Source of the DNA: Icerya purchasi
Lineage: Eukaryota > Arthropoda > Insecta > Hemiptera > Monophlebidae
Assembly (NCBI GenBank): GCA_039619475.1
Contig: CM077115.1
Coordinates: 221,759,291 to 221,823,290 of the forward strand
DNA: 64,000 nt
Direction: 5' to 3'
How positions within the stretch are numbered: the stretch's first letter is position 1; the number at the start of each line of letters is the position of its first letter. Made by a program: the position numbers and the translations under genes. A model generated the notes under the pieces. That model worked only from the letters and a program-made list of their open reading frames with translations. It was not told the origin of the DNA and searched no databases. Below are positions 33,601 through 44,345 of the stretch, piece after piece.

Positions 33601-34959
33601 TCTATTTATTTTATGGAATAATAAATTAATTTCGATAAATAATAAATGTAAACTTTACTTTTGAAAAATGACGGTGTTTAAAAATGAACAATTGATGACA
33701 CGGCGCACTGAGAAACTACGGATCCGTGAAAATGTCTCGGCTATTTAATGTGTCAGGTCAAAATTAATTCTAAAACGTTACAGAAATTAAAATTAAAACA
33801 GGTTCTAAAAATCGGGCGTTTCGATTTTGGAAAGATTGACTTTTGTTTGACTATGTCCAAAGCCTTGATAGTGAAAAAAGCTGTACACCAATGCGCTGGT
33901 AGAATATGGTTTATTAAATTGAAGCGAGCCATCTATATAATTAGGGTAATCTAGAAAAGATTATTAACCGAACAGCTGTTATACCCCAGCTGAAAAAATA
34001 ACAAAAACTACTCGAATATCAACAATAAAATAAATTTCAACAGCTTGCGCCGATGCATTAAACGATAGTTAGAGCAGGAATCGCTTTAGACTTCGCGGGA
34101 GACTGTAGGGGAAAAAAAGAAGAAAGGAAAAACCTAACAGATGTCTGACTTAAGTCATTGACGCAACAAATTAAATTAAACGTTCATCGTAAACAGCCTT
34201 GAAATACAATAATCCGAAAATAAACTTCGCTCGTTGCACTTATTCTAAAAATAACTGTTTAACGTAAATTTCAGCCTCATATAAAGCATTTCGGAAAAGA
34301 AAATGGCGCAATGGACTGCAGGTTTTTTAACGCGACAGACCTGAGTTAATTAAGCAAAGTTTCTAAAATTACATTTGAGGACGAAAAGCTCTAAGTACGC
34401 AGTATTATGAACTGAAAAGGAAACCACTTTCGAAATCGATGTTCCGTGTGCTTTAAATTGAGATAAGAAAGCTTGCTAATATGTTCAATAACGAAATTCT
34501 CCTTCGAGGACGACCATTTTCATTCTACACAGCAAACTGAAGTTAAATAAGGAGATTTTTTTTTTTCTTAATCTTCTTGAACCTACGAAAATAACGTGAA
34601 ATGAGTAAAAATAAGTAAAAATAATAGCGCGTTCTTTTCAACGACGAGAACGCAAGCGCGGCGAAATTAACGTCATATTTTTGACAGCAGAAAAAAAAAA
34701 CGAGATAAACAGAAATAGACGGAGAGAAAGAAAGTGGAATAAAAAAGAATCGAAAGTAAATGAAAATTTACCGCATCTCTGATGCAGTGTAGCAGGCAAA
34801 TGTGGTAGCATGGTGGTCAGTTCCTTGTTTTCTTCGATGCGCGTTCACTGAAATAGATGAAAGGAATTCCGCAAGCAGTTCTAATTTTACTTACACTAAT
34901 AATCCGGTGAAATAAGAAAATGTACCCAGTCTCTTTGCACGTAACATCGGTTTTGCGCA
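30641..34959. other. No gene recognised
   Basis: About 4.3 kb of A+T-rich sequence. No domain-bearing frame, microsatellite over 25 bp or dispersed-repeat copy was recognised. Short frames of 60-70 codons (for example at 32128-32337 and 33748-33954) have nothing to support them. Confidence 0.5.
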
Positions 34960-35694
34960 GACACGGTTGTGTTGAATTGAGTCTTCCAGACTCAATGAAA
35001 TCCTTTCATATACTCTCATGATTTCATCGTCTATCGTATTCGCTCTCTTACTTACAATATTTTTTCTGTGCACTCCATCACTGTCGAGTTCTTGTGAATC
35101 CCTGGACACGTGGGAGTTGAGGAAAATGAGTTGACCGACTTATTAGCACGTTCTTCGACGCATGCAACGCACTTCATTACAAAGATACCCGCTGGTATCA
35201 TCCGAGGAATATCATTTAAAACTCCGTTCGGACATCTCTGTGGCATCACTTTCAAATCCTAACTCGCATTACCTGACAGTTCAGCTTGATCTTTCAAGTT
35301 TCCCATGGTTCTGCGACTTTTCTCTTCTCAGTGTCGTTTCTCAATTTCAGCGATATTTCGTCTGCGCTTCGGTCACATCCTGCTCCCATCTTCCCGATAT
35401 CGTTTTCCTCTTGCTTCTAGTCCGCACTGCCCGCTGCATCCTCCTGATTCTTCTTTTACAGGCGAGCCCAGCCGTATTTTGTTTGAGTGTCCTTTTTTAT
35501 TTAACGAACGGAATACTTTGTATGCACACCTGTTGGAACTGGAACTTCCTGCTCCCTATTGCGCTACCTATATGTGTTGACCTTTCCTTCTGCACAAGTT
35601 GTCCCAGAGTGCTTTCTTCCTTTATTAAATCCATAGCCAATCGAATTAAATTCTAATTCCTCCAACCAACCTACAGCTTGATGGCTATAGATAT
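34960..35694 (+). pseudogene. Family P LINE, C-terminal remnant
   Basis: The reading path crosses frames: IPGHVGVEENELTDLLARSS (end of RNase H, with the conserved His), then RLRFGHILLPSSRYRFPLAS, CPLHPPDSSFTGEPSRILFE and CPFLFNERNTLYAHLLELEL. A final piece FIKSIANRIKF ends near 35655. Stops and frame changes make it non-functional. No poly-A tail is seen. The DD41D mariner begins at 35696, so the transposon may have landed in the LINE 3' UTR. Confidence 0.8.
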
Positions 35695-35695
35695 A

Positions 35696-35719
35696 CAGGC
35701 TGGTCCAACCATAATGCAC
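35696..35719 (+). repeat. DD41D mariner left inverted repeat
   Basis: These 24 bp (starting CAGGCTGGTCCAACCATAAT) pair with the reverse complement of 36967-36990 at 23 of 24 positions. Both ends are flanked by TATA. Confidence 0.9.
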
Positions 35720-35808
35720 GACATTAATTGTGAGTCACACCTTAACGTCAAATTTTTTGCACAACTTTATTTGACATTTCTTTATTTCAGTCTGTGACAA
35801 ACTCAACC

Positions 35809-36893
35809 ATGGAGAGGTACACAATTAAGCAGCGCGTTAAGATTGTTGAAGCCTTTTATGAAAATAGACGTTCAAATTAAAACGCATTTCGTACACTTCG
35901 CAATTTTTTTGGTCAGCATAATCGACCAAATGTGTTCACAATCGGGAGAATTGTGCGCAAATTTCAGCAAACCGGTTCTGTAGGAGATGTGAAAACACGT
36001 GTGCAGGCTCGCCCAGTTCGTTCTTCGGAAAACATTGCTGCTGTTCGCGATAGTGTAGCAGAAGAGCCGTCAACCTCGACTCGCCGTCGTGCTGAACAAT
36101 TGAACATCTCACGGACATCACTGATGCGAATTTTGCATAAAGACTTGAATTTACACGCTTACAAGGTTCAATTGACCCAAGAGCTGAAGCCTACTGATCA
36201 TTTGAAGCGTTTTCAATACGCGGAATGATTGATTGAAAAGACGGAAGTGAATGGTGACTTTACGAAGAAAATCATCTTCAGCGATGAGGCACACTTTCAC
36301 CTTAGTGGATTCGTTAAGAAACAGAATTGCTGCATTTGGGCAAATGAGAATCCGTGAGTGATTGTTGAAAATCCGATGCGTCCACAAAGAGTGACTGTTT
36401 GGTGCGGTTTATGGGCTGGCGGCGTCATCGGGCCGTACTTATTCGAAAATGAGGTCGGCCAAGCAGTTACCGTGAATGGTGTTCACTATCGCGAGATGAT
36501 ATCGGAGATATTGACTATATGGAGCTGGACGATATGTGGTTCCAACAGGACGGTGGTGCAACTTGCCACACAGCCAACGAAACAATGGCTCTTTTGCGCG
36601 AGAAATTCAATGGCCGTGTTATTTCACGTCGTGGCGATGTCAATTGGCCGCCACGATCATGTAATTTGACACCGCTGGACTTCTTTCTTTGTGGATATTT
36701 AAAAGAAAAAATATACGTCAATAAACCAAGAACAATTTAAGAGCTAAAGAATGAGATAATTCGGCACATTAACGACATTGAACCTCAATTATGCCTCAGT
36801 GTCATTGAAAATATGGACCATCGGATAGAGGCGTGCCACCGAAGCCGTGGCGAGCATTTGGTCGATACTTTGTTTCACACACAATTGTCATAG
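35809..36893 (+). pseudogene. DD41D (rosa-like) mariner transposase, dead
   Basis: This is a Tc1/mariner superfamily transposase. The start ATG at 35809 gives MERYTIKQRVKIVEAFYENR. Recognisable blocks are SSENIAAVRDSVAEEPSTST (between the helix-turn-helix parts), LTQELKPTDHLKRFQYAE, KIIFSDEAHFHLSGFVKKQN (first Asp), RPQRVTVWCGLWAGGVIGPY, MWFQQDGGATCHTANETMAL (second Asp) and NLTPLDFFLCGYLKEKIYVN (third Asp in TPLD). The second-to-third spacing is 42 here because of an extra Gly in QDGGATCH. Without it the spacing would be 41, as in the rosa (DD41D) group. In-frame stops occur at about residue 24, at 36226-36228, after ANENP near 36355, and after RTI at 36738. A deletion shifts the frame near 36505. 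The gene is clearly inactive. Confidence 0.92.
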
Positions 36894-36966
36894 ATCCTTC
36901 TATCATAATAAAAAAAAAGTGAAGATAATTTTCTGAAAACTATTTTTTTTATTTACTATTAACACC

Positions 36967-36990
36967 GTGCATTATGGTTGGACCACCCTG
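36967..36990 (-). repeat. DD41D mariner right inverted repeat
   Basis: The reverse complement reads CAGGGTGGTCCAACCATAAT followed by GCAC, one base different from the left repeat. Confidence 0.9.
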
Positions 36991-36995
36991 TATAA

Positions 36996-37000
<5 letters not shown>

Positions 37001-37038
<38 letters not shown>
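37001..37038. repeat. (TA)n microsatellite between two mariners
   Basis: Nineteen TA units separate the right end of the DD41D mariner from the left end of the mariner at 37039. Both element types insert at TA. Confidence 0.95.
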
Positions 37039-37039
<1 letters not shown>

Positions 37040-37977
37040 GAGGGTGGTTCAAATCTAAACCGGAATTTCGTCATAAAAATTTTTATTTTATACTTACAGT
37101 GCTCATATTTTTTACAATTTTTCGAGATAACCCCCCTCGCACGCTACGCACTTTTTCCACCTCTCCGGCAATTTTTTTATTCCTTTTTCGTAAAAATCTC
37201 GCGGCTTGTTACATAGCCATTTGCGCACGAACGATTCCACCTCATCGTTGCTGTCGAAACGTTGTCCACCAAGTGCTTCTTTCAACGGGCCAAACAAATA
37301 ATAATCACAAGGCGGCGACAAATCTGGACTGTAAGGAGGATGTTCAAGTGTTTCCCAGCCCAATTCAGCCAATGTCTCCATCGTGAGCCGAGCAGTATGT
37401 GGCCTGGCGTTGTCTTGAAGCATTATCGCACTACGGATCGGAATTTCGCGCCTTTTTGTTCGATAGGCCGGTTTGACTGTGTTTTTTAGGAGGTTACTGT
37501 AATACTGCGCCGTCACAGTACGTTGTTCAGTTAGGAAATCGACTGCGATCACTCCCTTCATGTCCCAAAACACGGTACACAACACCTTCCCAGCTGACTG
37601 TGTAACCTTCGCTTTGACTGGCGCTCCCTCTTTTTTCTTCCGCCACTCCATAGACAAGCGTTTACTCTCCGGCGTATAGTAGTGTACCCAAGTTTCCTCC
37701 GTGGTGAATATTCGCCGCAATAAATTCTCTCCTTCCTCTTCATACCGCTGCGGGAGACGCGTACAAACTTCCCAACGAGTGAATTTCTGTTCAAAATTCA
37801 GAAGTCTTGGCACCCATCTGGCTGCAATTTTGCGATAACCTAGCCGATCATGAATTATTGTCTCAATACTACCTATGCTGATGCCCAATTCGTCGGTCAT
37901 ATCGCGTACACGGACGCGTCGGTCAGCCAAAATGAGTTGTTCGATAGCTTTGACGTGTTCATCTGAAGATAGGCAGT
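37039..37977 (-). pseudogene. Second mariner, 5'-truncated transposase
   Basis: A 272-residue open frame on the minus strand (37930-37112). The similarity extends to about 37975 (LSSDEHVKAIEQLILADRRV). Blocks are IGSIETIIHDRLGYRKIAAR, TTEETWVHYYTPESKRLSME, SAIMLQDNARPHTARLTMET and HPPYSPDLSPPCDYYLFGPL. The family normally has Gly-Asp-Glu-Thr-Trp at the first catalytic position. Here the Asp is Glu (TTEETW). An extra Pro in SPPCD makes the second-to-third spacing 35 instead of 34. The first ~90 residues, including the first helix-turn-helix, and the right terminal repeat are missing. The left end begins CGAGGGTGGTTCAAATC at 37039. These changes argue against activity even though no stop interrupts the remaining frame. 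Confidence 0.9.
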
Positions 37978-38627
37978 TACCAACTATAACAAGAACGTAC
38001 AGGACTAGAAATTGCGATAAACCTTGCTATGTACGATCTAGAGGGATGAACAGTAAAATAGACCCAATGTAGAGGAAGAGGTATTAATAAAATTAATTCT
38101 GGTACATACCAAAGGAAATTCGAAATGAAAAAAATCTGGAGAGATGGAAAAACAAGGTTAAAATTTGGTTGATAGCATGGTGTAAAGAGAAATAGAAATA
38201 GTAACAAAAAAAAAAAAAAAAAAAGTATCGTAATACTAGTAATAACCACTTATAACATTGGCTACGTTGACATGAGACTTATTATTTCCAGTTTTAAACT
38301 GCTAATGAGAGAGTGGTAGTTGTATAAAAATTATATTGTATTATTGTAATATATAAGTGTTATCATATTATGGTATTGTAATAGGAAATATTATTTTAGA
38401 TGATGGTATAATTGTAATATATATACATATGATAAATAATGAGAGTGTGCATTTTGTAGTATAGTAATATATAAGTTAACACTTTTTATGCTGTAACAGA
38501 AAGTAGTACGTAAGTTAAGTTGATGTTATATTGTACAAATAAATGATATAATTATGTTGGGAACCCGCAGACGGGCTAGTGCCTTATGGGACCCACAAAT
38601 TATTAAAAAAAAAAAAAAAAAAAAACT
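37978..38627 (+). pseudogene. Family C LINE copy C, 3' end
   Basis: A 5'-truncated copy. One eroded frame reads YVRSRGMNSKIDPM and then, after stops, WYIPKEIRNEKNLERWKNKV and KIWLIAWCKEK before TAG near 38197. This aligns with the C-terminus of copy A (IPSNILKEKILGVWKEDVKK, then WLTDWCAD). About 400 bp of 3' UTR follow, with the terminal hairpin at 38564-38590, the GGGACCCACAA end and a poly-A tail at 38605-38625. Its 5' edge coincides with the point where the minus-strand mariner is cut, so the junction at about 37977 formed by LINE insertion or rearrangement. No remaining mariner sequence was found beyond the poly-A. Confidence 0.82.
38564..38590 (+). promoter_or_regulatory. 3'-terminal hairpin of family C LINE, copy C
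   Basis: Outer stem CCCGCA/TATGGG keeps three G-C pairs, a G-T and an A-T but has one C/A mismatch. The inner stem GGGC/GCCT with loop TAGT is intact. The outer stem is weaker than in copies A and B. Confidence 0.6.
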
Positions 38628-39742
38628 TGCCTAATAAAAAAATACCTACATAAAAAAACGAATTCCGCCGCTCGTTAGCGGTAACGTCTCCGCAAGAAGA
38701 TGTCACAAGCCCTACCACATGTCCAATTAAGAAGTTCCGATGCACTAAATCGCGTATATTTCATAAAAAAACTACAAAAGAAAATTTATATACGTAAAGC
38801 ATTCCAATGTATGTAGACTGACAAAATTTACATTAAATTGACTAAATTGAATAAATTTGCACCACGCGCAGCATGACAAAAAAAAATTAACGCGATGATT
38901 AGATAGAAAGTCGATGCACACGACGATGTGCCAACAGCGAAGATTACAATTCGACAGTTATTAACGAGAAAATTAGAAATTATTATCTATTACGCGTGCG
39001 AATTAACACCGATATTTTACCCCGTGCTTTCTACCCTGCCTGCCTTTGCGGGTTTTTATTTATAATATTCTCGCCGCTCGACATACATAATTCGGCGCTT
39101 CTTACCGCACACGCATGTCATTGTCTTAGTTGCTGACCACTACCATCCAGACACTATTACGTCTCTACACTAGCGCGACCGTGTACTCGACGATCACGCC
39201 ACCGATCCCGGGGATTTTTGGTATCGGCCATATAAGCAACCAAGACAAGACAAAGCGGCGATGTAAAATATACCGATATTCGAGAAATCGAGAATTAATG
39301 AATAAATCGAAGAATAATTTCTAGTTCGAACGTCGAATAAAAGATAACGCCAAAAGTACCGAATCCGTATCAATATATATAAAAAAAAAAAGAAATCGGT
39401 TCACAGGTAATTCATTTACAATATGTACATGCGCAATTTTTGCTCGTACAATATAAGATGCTAAGTTTACATGAAATCTCTCATGTGCGTTGTCGTTCAC
39501 GGAGATTTTTTATTTTTTAATTTTCGAGTTTTTCGTTCGGCGCCAGCATTATTACTCTAAAAACTAGGAAAAAGAGGGAAACCAGAGTAAGGTATTTAAC
39601 ATAGCAAACAGAAAAGACCTTGTGGAGCTAAAGTAACAGAAGGAGAAAGTGGAAATATGCACGAAAGGAGTGTAGCGAAATCAATACTTTGATACGACTG
39701 ATTACTAATATTTTCATGTCTTTACTTTGGCACATAAACTCG
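38628..39742. other. No gene recognised
   Basis: Mixed-composition sequence with no recognisable frame or repeat. The segment 39000-39250 is less A+T-rich than its surroundings. Confidence 0.5.
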
Positions 39743-39868
39743 AAAAGCGTAACGAAAGGGAGAAGTGTTTCTAATAAACCATTTGTAAAGACCTGTGAAG
39801 ATCGTAGGTTTGTATATTTCACACGTCATTAACTTGTTTTCATTTGCTGAGCGCACAAAACAATTACC
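39743..39868 (+). repeat. Long inverted repeat, left arm
   Basis: This arm of about 126 bp pairs imperfectly with 40020-40147 over its full length. Conserved stretches include AACGAAAGGGAGAAGTGTTT, TTTGTAAAGACCTGTGAAGA, and CATTTGCTGAGCGCACAAAA. The arms are separated by about 150 bp. A transcript would form a long imperfect hairpin. It could be a fold-back or MITE-like element. No coding content. Confidence 0.85.
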
Positions 39869-40019
39869 GTAGTGCAAATTTTTCAGCAACAGTAGTTCTC
39901 GAAGAGGATGATGGTGTATCGCGTACGAAATTACGAAACTCTTCGGAATCCATAACACTTTTCATGAGAAAACAACGGTTTACATAAGACTAAAGTTACA
40001 TTTAATTTATAATTACTAT

Positions 40020-40147
40020 GGTAATTTTATTGTGCGCTCAGCAAATGTAAACAAAGAAATGCCGTGCGACATACACAAACCTACGATAATCTTCACAGAT
40101 CTTTACAAGTCATTATAGGAAACACCTCTCCCTTTCGTGACGCTTTT
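40020..40147 (-). repeat. Long inverted repeat, right arm
   Basis: The reverse complement begins AAAAGCGTCACGAAAGGGAG and ends GCTGAGCGCACAATAAAATT. It matches the left arm with scattered substitutions and a few one- or two-base gaps. It ends about 75 bp before the endonuclease-like fragment at 40223. Confidence 0.85.
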
Positions 40148-40222
40148 GCGAAGGGTTGTTCCTAACGGATAGGAATGGGGAGCACCGATTTTAAAAACAG
40201 TTGAAAGACATTAGAGCTGAGT

Positions 40223-41019
40223 TTGAACGCCTTACGCGTCCTCGTTTGTGAACGCACGCTTCCCGCTGTCGAAATTTTGTGGATCGTTCGCGTAGTCGGT
40301 CTGTCGTTGCGCTCACACTCGCTCGATATAACGTGTAACTTTGTTATACCTTCGTACGGTTTACTCGCTCTCTCTGAAATATCAAACGTCGATTGCGATA
40401 AATTTGAACTTGAAAGTTACTCGCTCGTAAATCGATACCAGCGTGACAATGGCAGGATGGCTGGTGGTGTAGCGATTTACGAGAGGGAATTGGATTCGGA
40501 CGCTCTGAAGAGCCACAGTCGGTCACTGATTCGTATCAATCAGGAAAAAAATGGTCTCGAAGAATGTAACGTGATATCGATGGACGTCGGTGATATATGC
40601 AAAACTGAAACGACGATCGATAGACACAGCGTGTGTTACTCGTAACGGCGTACCTCTCAAACGGGACAACGTTGAACGATAAGATCAAGTTCTTCGAACG
40701 TTACCTACTACCGTACTCGATCAAGCTGAAAGGTCTGTTTCTCTTTATCGATGAAATAAAGCTGTACGATTTACCACCGATCGTAGTCTGTGCTGATTTC
40801 AACATCGATTTCCGTTTGGACGAGGGATTGCGATTCCGTCAATTCATGAGTGAAAAGTTCGGTCGTGAGATGAATAATTCGGTGGACCACCTCTCGACAA
40901 ATATGACGTGCATCGACGGAATCTTTACTCGAAACATATCGAACGTACAAACGTTAGCTTATGTGTCGTACTTTACTCACCATCGGCCATTGCTTAGTAT
41001 TACTAACTCTTTACGATAA
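40223..41019 (+). pseudogene. Endonuclease/exonuclease/phosphatase-like fragment
   Basis: Two overlapping frames carry pieces of one domain. Frame 1 (40223-40645) contains LLALSEISNVDCDKFELESY and RYQRDNGRMAGGVAIYERE, which look like the Glu motif and the GGVAIY motif of AP-like endonucleases. Frame 2 (40633-41019) contains LPPIVVCADFNIDFRLDEGL (Asp/Asn motif) and MTCIDGIFTRNISNVQ, then YVSYFTHHRPLLSI, where the final catalytic His should sit. A frameshift joins them near 40635. The ending with CIDGIFTRN and YVSYF-HRPL resembles the endonuclease domain carried by Helentron-type elements more than a LINE, where SDH is usual. This is from memory and uncertain. No RT, helicase or Rep sequence is next to it. 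Confidence 0.6.
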
Positions 41020-43580
41020 TGATGTAGATAAGGAACCTTGTATTAGCTGTAGTTAGTTGTTAAATGGATATATTTTTGCCCATACATTGAAATATAATAT
41101 GTATAAAGGAAATCACAGGTGCAGAGTACGTAGGTTCAATCTTTATACGTTGCGATATAATATGTACAAGGCATTTACAGATTGTTAAGAATTAAATAGC
41201 TGGCTTTTTTTTTCTCCCCCACTCCCATTGGGTTCGTCAACCAAGGAACTTAATCCAGAAACAAATAGAAAACTATACAAATAGCTTTCTTTACCCTTTT
41301 TTTCATTAATTTCGTAATGCTGGAGAAATAAACTTTGTTGTACGAACAATATATCGGAAACATTTGCGGTATGACTGCGAAATCCGAAACGATGAAAATC
41401 GATTACAAAAACAGATTCAACTGAATACAATCGCCCGTAGAATGTTTTCAAAGAGTACATTTCTCGCCCCGAGAAATGCCTGAAAAACTGTTTTCTTAAG
41501 AATTTCGAGTTCTCTAAATTCGATAAAGGACAAACAAGGTCAAAGAAGTTGATATCGTTGTTTTATGAAGCAGTTTAAAGGCAGTAAAGAAAATGGAAAC
41601 AAAATAATAAAAAACAATTTTTCCTTTTTCTTTAGTCTCTATATATGTATATATATACATATATTATAATAATACTTTTTTTTCCTAATCTTCTGTTTCG
41701 GTGAAGTCAAATGAAAATTTACCTTTGCATTTATCTTTTTCCATTTTTAGCCTGTCCTTTAAAAATTAATCGGCCATCCATCAACTAATAACGATTTCCC
41801 GTTCGGTTAAACGGAAAGAAAAAAATAGGGAAAACTAGTTTTTTACGGGGGGGGGGAGAAAAAAAAACAACTTACCCCTGTAAAGTAACTTTTCTTCTGT
41901 CAACAAAGAAAATTTCATTGAATTTTTCTTTGAAATCCGTTTTATCAAATGGAACGCTGCTAGTACCAAAGAGCTCATTTCCCGGTGTAATTAGCAATCG
42001 GACTAGCCCATTACAATTCCCTTTCTTTCTTTTAGTTTTGTAACCAGCAACGAAAACGCTTTAAGCAATATAGAGCTGAAAAATTTTACTCAACATCTGT
42101 CTCGAATAACAACCGTTTCTTACATAGAAATTTTTTGTCGCCCTTTGCGCACCAGTTAGTTAAGCCATTCTCACGACGTCACTCGCGTCGCTAAGTAGGT
42201 TTTTCATTTTAAATTTTCAACTTTTGATTTTGTTTTTTTTTTTTTTTTTTGCTTTCTTCGCATACTTTGAGAAAAGCTAGCGTTAGAAAAGGCATAAATA
42301 AAAATTTGGTATTGAATGCAAACTGATATGACAAACAAATCTTTTTTTTTTCCTTTTCTTTGGGCGCACAAACGAATCTTTGCGGAGTCGCATTGAAAAT
42401 AAAAACAAAATGTAACAACTAAAGAAAAACTGTACAATTTGGAAAAAAAGGTTTTAGCTGAGATCTATTTTTTTTTTTTATATAATTTCAAACGATATCA
42501 ACAGAGTAATGTCACTACTGTCGCTTTTATTATAATTACTGACTTCTATTGCAATTTATCGCTGACCGAAGTCTTTTTAGAGAAAAATTTTCGTTCACAC
42601 AATAATTCCGAAAACGGATATGCATTTTAAAGAAGAAAAAGGAGTTGAAATAAAATTTAACAAATGAGGGAAAACGGGAATTTGTTGTTCGCTGAATCCG
42701 GAAGCAGATTAAAAAGCAGAAGTTTAAAATTCGCGAAGACCAGGTCAAAAATAAATAACATCAGATATGTGGAGCGGACGATCGAAAATGAAGAAATTCG
42801 CTGCAAGTTGAAAAGTGAAATTCTTTCATTTAGAGAATCTAAAGAACAGCACCTCGACAGCTAATGCAACATGCATCCTGTATGACGTTTTGCAAGGGTG
42901 GCGAAGAATAAGTTTGTGGACCTTAACCTCAAAGGCCATTTAGTAGTTATTATCGTTTATAAAGTTTATTTTACTTCACTTTATGTTGTTCTCGGAAATA
43001 GATTAACTCCGGTAATTAAGTGTACCGACTTATTAGTACAAATCTTTACAACTTCCAACGTTCTGCTATGAACTCACCTTATTTTACTGAGCAGTAGTAG
43101 CCGCCCTACCGTAAAATTATATATACTTATTCTGTTCTTTTTTTTAGACCCACTCATTATGGGGACAACTAATTTCCGCGAAGGCTTCAAAAATTTTAAT
43201 GGCAGATTTAAAAGTAAACTAAAAAATATAATAATTATTTTCCAGAAAATTTAGCTAATGCAGAGTCATGCTCGGAACGTGATACTTCTTCGATTATGCC
43301 GGAAAACTTTTTATTTTCGTTCCGCGGTTCATGTAAATAGACCGCAATGTAATAAAAAAAGAAACTTCCCAGTCATATATACGTATTAAAACATTATTAC
43401 ACGCTTATACAACACTCTGTAAAGAATTTTTTAAAACGGTTTTTTTTTTCTAATTGAAATGTTTCTTTTAATTGATTTTTTCTTTTCGACGTGAAACGTA
43501 TTGAATATTGCTTGTGAAACCAAATCATGAAACGAAATCGCGCAACGCAACGACTATTATGTTTCACCGCATATATTAAT
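41020..43580. other. No gene recognised
   Basis: A+T-rich with several poly-T runs (for example 42234-42251) and a G run at 41848-41857. A short tRNA-like string near 42138-42165 could be an eroded SINE end but cannot be aligned to the four copies. Confidence 0.5.
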
Positions 43581-43965
43581 TAATTACAATGTAATTCTTA
43601 GGCTATTCCCCATTCGAAAAAATGTCCCAATTTTATGTAGCGAAAAATGTCCCAAAAAAATGTCCCAATTTTATGTAACGTTTGTTATATTTTATAGGAT
43701 TTTTGTAATTGTGTTATTTAAAATATGTCACAATTTTATGTAACGAAAAATGTAATGAGACAATATTTTAATTTTATGTAATGAAAGTTAAATGTCAGGA
43801 TAGGATTTTTGTGATTATGTTTTGTTTTTCATTTTGTGTTGATGCCAGTCAGAATTGCGTTGTAAATTTTGATCATTTTATACAAAGTATTGAAGAGAAA
43901 GATGCATAAATAAAAGCAAGAGGGGTCAAGGGGCACAGACCCTTGCGAGGCCAAAATAGCCGAGT
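43581..43965 (+). repeat. Hairpin-bearing repeat, copy 1
   Basis: It begins AATTACAATGTAATTCTTAG, contains several ATGTCCCAATTTTATGTA-like strings and TTGTAAATTTTGATCATTTT, and ends with an imperfect hairpin CAAGGGGCACAGACCCTTG (43927-43945) before AAAATAGCCGAGT. It is inverted relative to copies 2 and 3. No reading frame. Confidence 0.8.
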
Positions 43966-44061
43966 TTATATATTTATATATATATATATATATATCTCTA
44001 TATATTTATATGTATTTATATATATTCATATATATCTATATATATATTTATATGTATTTAT

Positions 44062-44322
44062 ACTCGGCCATTTTGGCACCGCAGGGGCTGTGCCCCTTCA
44101 CCCCTTCTAATTACATTTCTATCTCTTTCTCTTCTATATTTTGTATAAAATGATCAAAATTTACAACGTAATTCTAAATCGGGCCATATGAATGTAATAA
44201 CATAATCACAAAAATCCTATAAAATATAACAAACGTTACATAGAATTGGGACATTTTTCGTTACATAAAATTGGGATATTTTTTCTAATGGGGGGTAGCC
44301 TAAGAATTACGTTGTAATTAAT
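44062..44322 (-). repeat. Hairpin-bearing repeat, copy 2
   Basis: On the plus strand it starts ACTCGGCCATTTTGG, carries the hairpin AGGGGCTGTGCCCCT (44083-44097), then TGATCAAAATTTACAACG, and ends TAAGAATTACGTTGTAATTA. Together with copy 1 it makes a roughly 740-bp inverted pair around an A+T-rich TATATTTA spacer. It lacks about 100 bp present in copy 3. Confidence 0.8.
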
Positions 44323-44345
44323 ATATTATACATATATATATATAA

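Larger units (their letters stand above)
35694..36992 (+). mobile_element. DD41D mariner element, full length but decayed
   Basis: The element is about 1.3 kb with both 24-bp inverted repeats present and TA at each edge. It encodes one decayed transposase. The right edge abuts the (TA)n tract at 37001, so the target was TA-rich sequence. Confidence 0.9.

Noticed and set aside
42138..42165. tRNA-like string near a poly-T run, considered as a further SINE copy
   Set aside because: It could not be aligned to the central blocks of the four SINE copies.
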